Shown here: positions 62,448-64,000 of the stretch, piece by piece
How positions within the stretch are numbered: the first letter of the stretch is position 1
How the letters are laid out: each line of letters starts with the position of its first letter
NCBI GenBank assembly: GCA_037389465.1
Contig: JAZARR010000200.1
Coordinates: 510,001-574,000, forward strand
Length of the DNA: 64,000 nucleotides
Reading direction: 5' to 3'
Origin: Baylisascaris procyonis
Taxonomy: Eukaryota; Nematoda; Chromadorea; Rhabditida; Ascarididae
The notes under the pieces: generated by a model
Seen by the model: the letters and a program-made list of their open reading frames with translations, nothing else
The model's database searches: none
Told to the model about the DNA's origin: nothing
Made by a program: the position numbers and the translations under genes

Positions 62448-63694
62448 ATCAATGTATCGATTCCAACGCACGACAAATTCAATCGATACGAGAAATATTT
62501 ATTACGTAAAAGTTGGAATCTAATAAAGAAAAATGTGCAAGAAATTGCGGTGAAAATATTCGAAATGATCTTCGAAAAAACTCCACAAGCAAAAAAGGTA
62601 ATTTTAAAATCAACTTTCGTTGTGATCGAGTCAAAGTTTATTAAGTTGATCTTATTAATGCGTTTATTTCTTGACGTTATTTAATTTGATTACTCTCTCA
62701 GCTTATTTGATTTCAATTTTTCATTCATGTGAAAAATTGTCTTTTCCACTTTTTTTTATAATACTGAAACTTTCCAGAAATTTTTTTTCCCGAAAAAAAA
62801 GGAATAATTATTGCATAGGAAATATTTTAAATAGTTAATTAATTTCAGATGTTTCCGTTTATGAAATTCGATCGTGGTGCCGACGAGAAATATTCAAGTG
62901 AATTTGCTTTTCACGCATTGAGATTTATGCAAGTAAGTGAAGAATTTCGTTATCTTTTTTTTTTTTGAGGAAATCGTTTGCGTTATGAAAGAAAATGAGC
63001 GATCGGATCATGAAAGATCATAATCTGACTGTAGAAGGGAAATGGGGGTTTCTTTTTTTTTGATTAAGATAGTCACCTTAGATGATAAAAAATAAACTGA
63101 TTTGATCTTAAATTTAAGTATATCAGTGTTTATAGCTGAATAGAATCAAATATATTTAATTATATTTAATTTATATAACAATTTCGGTACGTTTGCAGGT
63201 CAAATTTTCTTTTCAAGTAAAGAGGTATAGCTGTTCTCTCATATTGATAGCCGTATTTATCGACTTATTTAGGCCCATCGCTGAAGTTACTTAAATTTCC
63301 TTCTTTTCATTATTAAGGCGATGTTTGCTAACTCGTATAGGTTGCACTAATTGCTTCTAGAAACAACTTAGATTTGATTACTTATTAACTACATAAAATG
63401 AAAGTACAGTTAATGTTAGCGTATATTCTTTCCCTGAGTATTAAAATCGATATTGGAATAGGATCAAAGATCAGAGTTGTTTATATTATTCATCATTTGG
63501 TAAGGTAAAAATAATATTTGCATAAAATTATTTTAATTATCGATTTTTTTTTCAATTTTCATATAGCCCTTCGATTGCTATTTATATGATGTATTTGCTT
63601 ATAGGTTTTGGAGAGCGCTATAGAGGCGTTAGATGATCTATCAAAACTTACACCATTACTTACCAATCTTGGACGTATACACACAAAACAACAG
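62448..63694 (+). CDS. Globin, three exons, 3' end beyond the window
   Basis: Haem-binding globin. Exons: 62448-62597, 62849-62932 and 63605-63694, all phase 0 with normal splice sites and no lesions. They translate to helix A/B (KYLLRKSWNLIKKNVQEIAV), helix C/CD (FEKTPQAKKMFPFMKFDRGA, with the conserved CD1 Phe in the FPF block), helix E (EFAFHALRFMQVLESAIEAL) and helix F (LTPLLTNLGRIHTKQQ). The His in LGRIH is the proximal F8 ligand. The His of FAFHAL, 32 residues earlier, fits the distal E7 position, the same spacing as in neuroglobin. Helices G and H must lie to the right. The upstream peptide INVSIPTHDKFNRYEK suggests an N-terminal extension, as in many nematode globins. No start codon is assigned. 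Could bind oxygen or act in redox sensing; the sequence does not decide. Confidence 0.9.
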
Positions 63695-63710
63695 GTTATT
63701 CCGTTTCTTT

Positions 63711-63761
63711 ATTCTTATTTTTATTTTTATTTTTGTTTTTGTTTTTATTTTTATTTTTTAT
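63711..63761. repeat. (TTTTTA)n / (TTTTTG) tract in globin intron 3
   Basis: Hexanucleotide-like T-rich tract directly after the third globin exon. Confidence 0.8.
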
Positions 63762-64000
63762 ATTCCTTTTATTTGTAATGTAAAGGTCACATTAAGATGA
63801 AAGAACAGTTTGAAAAAAAATAAATTTTTGTGATTGAATAATTACGTATATAATTTAATTAGACAACGATTAGATAGTGATTAAATAGTCAGTCTAATTC
63901 AATAATAATTGAAGAAATTATCGATATAACTAATCTGTTGCGTATATATCGCCTAAAGGATTTGACAGTAATTAATATTGTTGATCGTATTTGAAGTAAA

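Overview
The window looks like nuclear DNA of an intron-rich animal, most likely a nematode. It is AT-rich, with T-rich introns of about 0.1 to 3.6 kb that usually end in TTTCAG or TTTTAG. The recognisable exons resemble nematode-type proteins: a pyrimidine-nucleotide mitochondrial carrier, a globin, a filamin, an LDL-receptor-related protein and a NOA1-type GTPase. Every recognisable exon is on the + strand. A clade III parasitic nematode is my best guess, but the sequence alone does not fix the species.

Layout. 0-21.5 kb holds decayed pieces of two large multidomain genes: an LDL-receptor-related protein (about 0.9-3.1 kb and 17.6-20.0 kb) and a filamin (about 5.4-11.1 kb). In-frame stops interrupt several otherwise convincing exons, and parts are duplicated. 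A 1.6 kb segment occurs twice, 17 kb apart. 23.7-26.5 kb carries phase-consistent exons of a gene I do not recognise, with at least one in-frame stop. 27.2-31.1 kb carries six exons of a NOA1/YqeH-type circularly permuted GTPase with two frame breaks and a lost zinc-ligand cysteine. 31-40.8 kb is mostly non-genic and includes a 1.17 kb 21-bp minisatellite.

40.9-49.8 kb contains the one complete gene: a nine-exon SLC25A33/36-type carrier that joins into an intact 364-codon frame with all three carrier signatures. 51-62 kb is a repeat-rich block. It has a 3.2-3.6 kb direct duplication (7.0-7.4 kb apart), each copy with a 21-bp minisatellite, a separate 1.15 kb 22-bp minisatellite with very long frames open on both strands, and a foldback element. 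62.4-63.7 kb carries three intact exons of a globin that runs off the right edge.

The genes do not form an evident pathway. NOA1 (mitochondrial ribosome assembly), the carrier (mitochondrial pyrimidine nucleotide import) and the globin are all linked to mitochondria or respiration, but their proximity may be chance. The main theme is contrast: broken exons in the left half, intact ones in the right half, and extensive local duplication with patchy near-identity that suggests gene conversion or assembly artefact.
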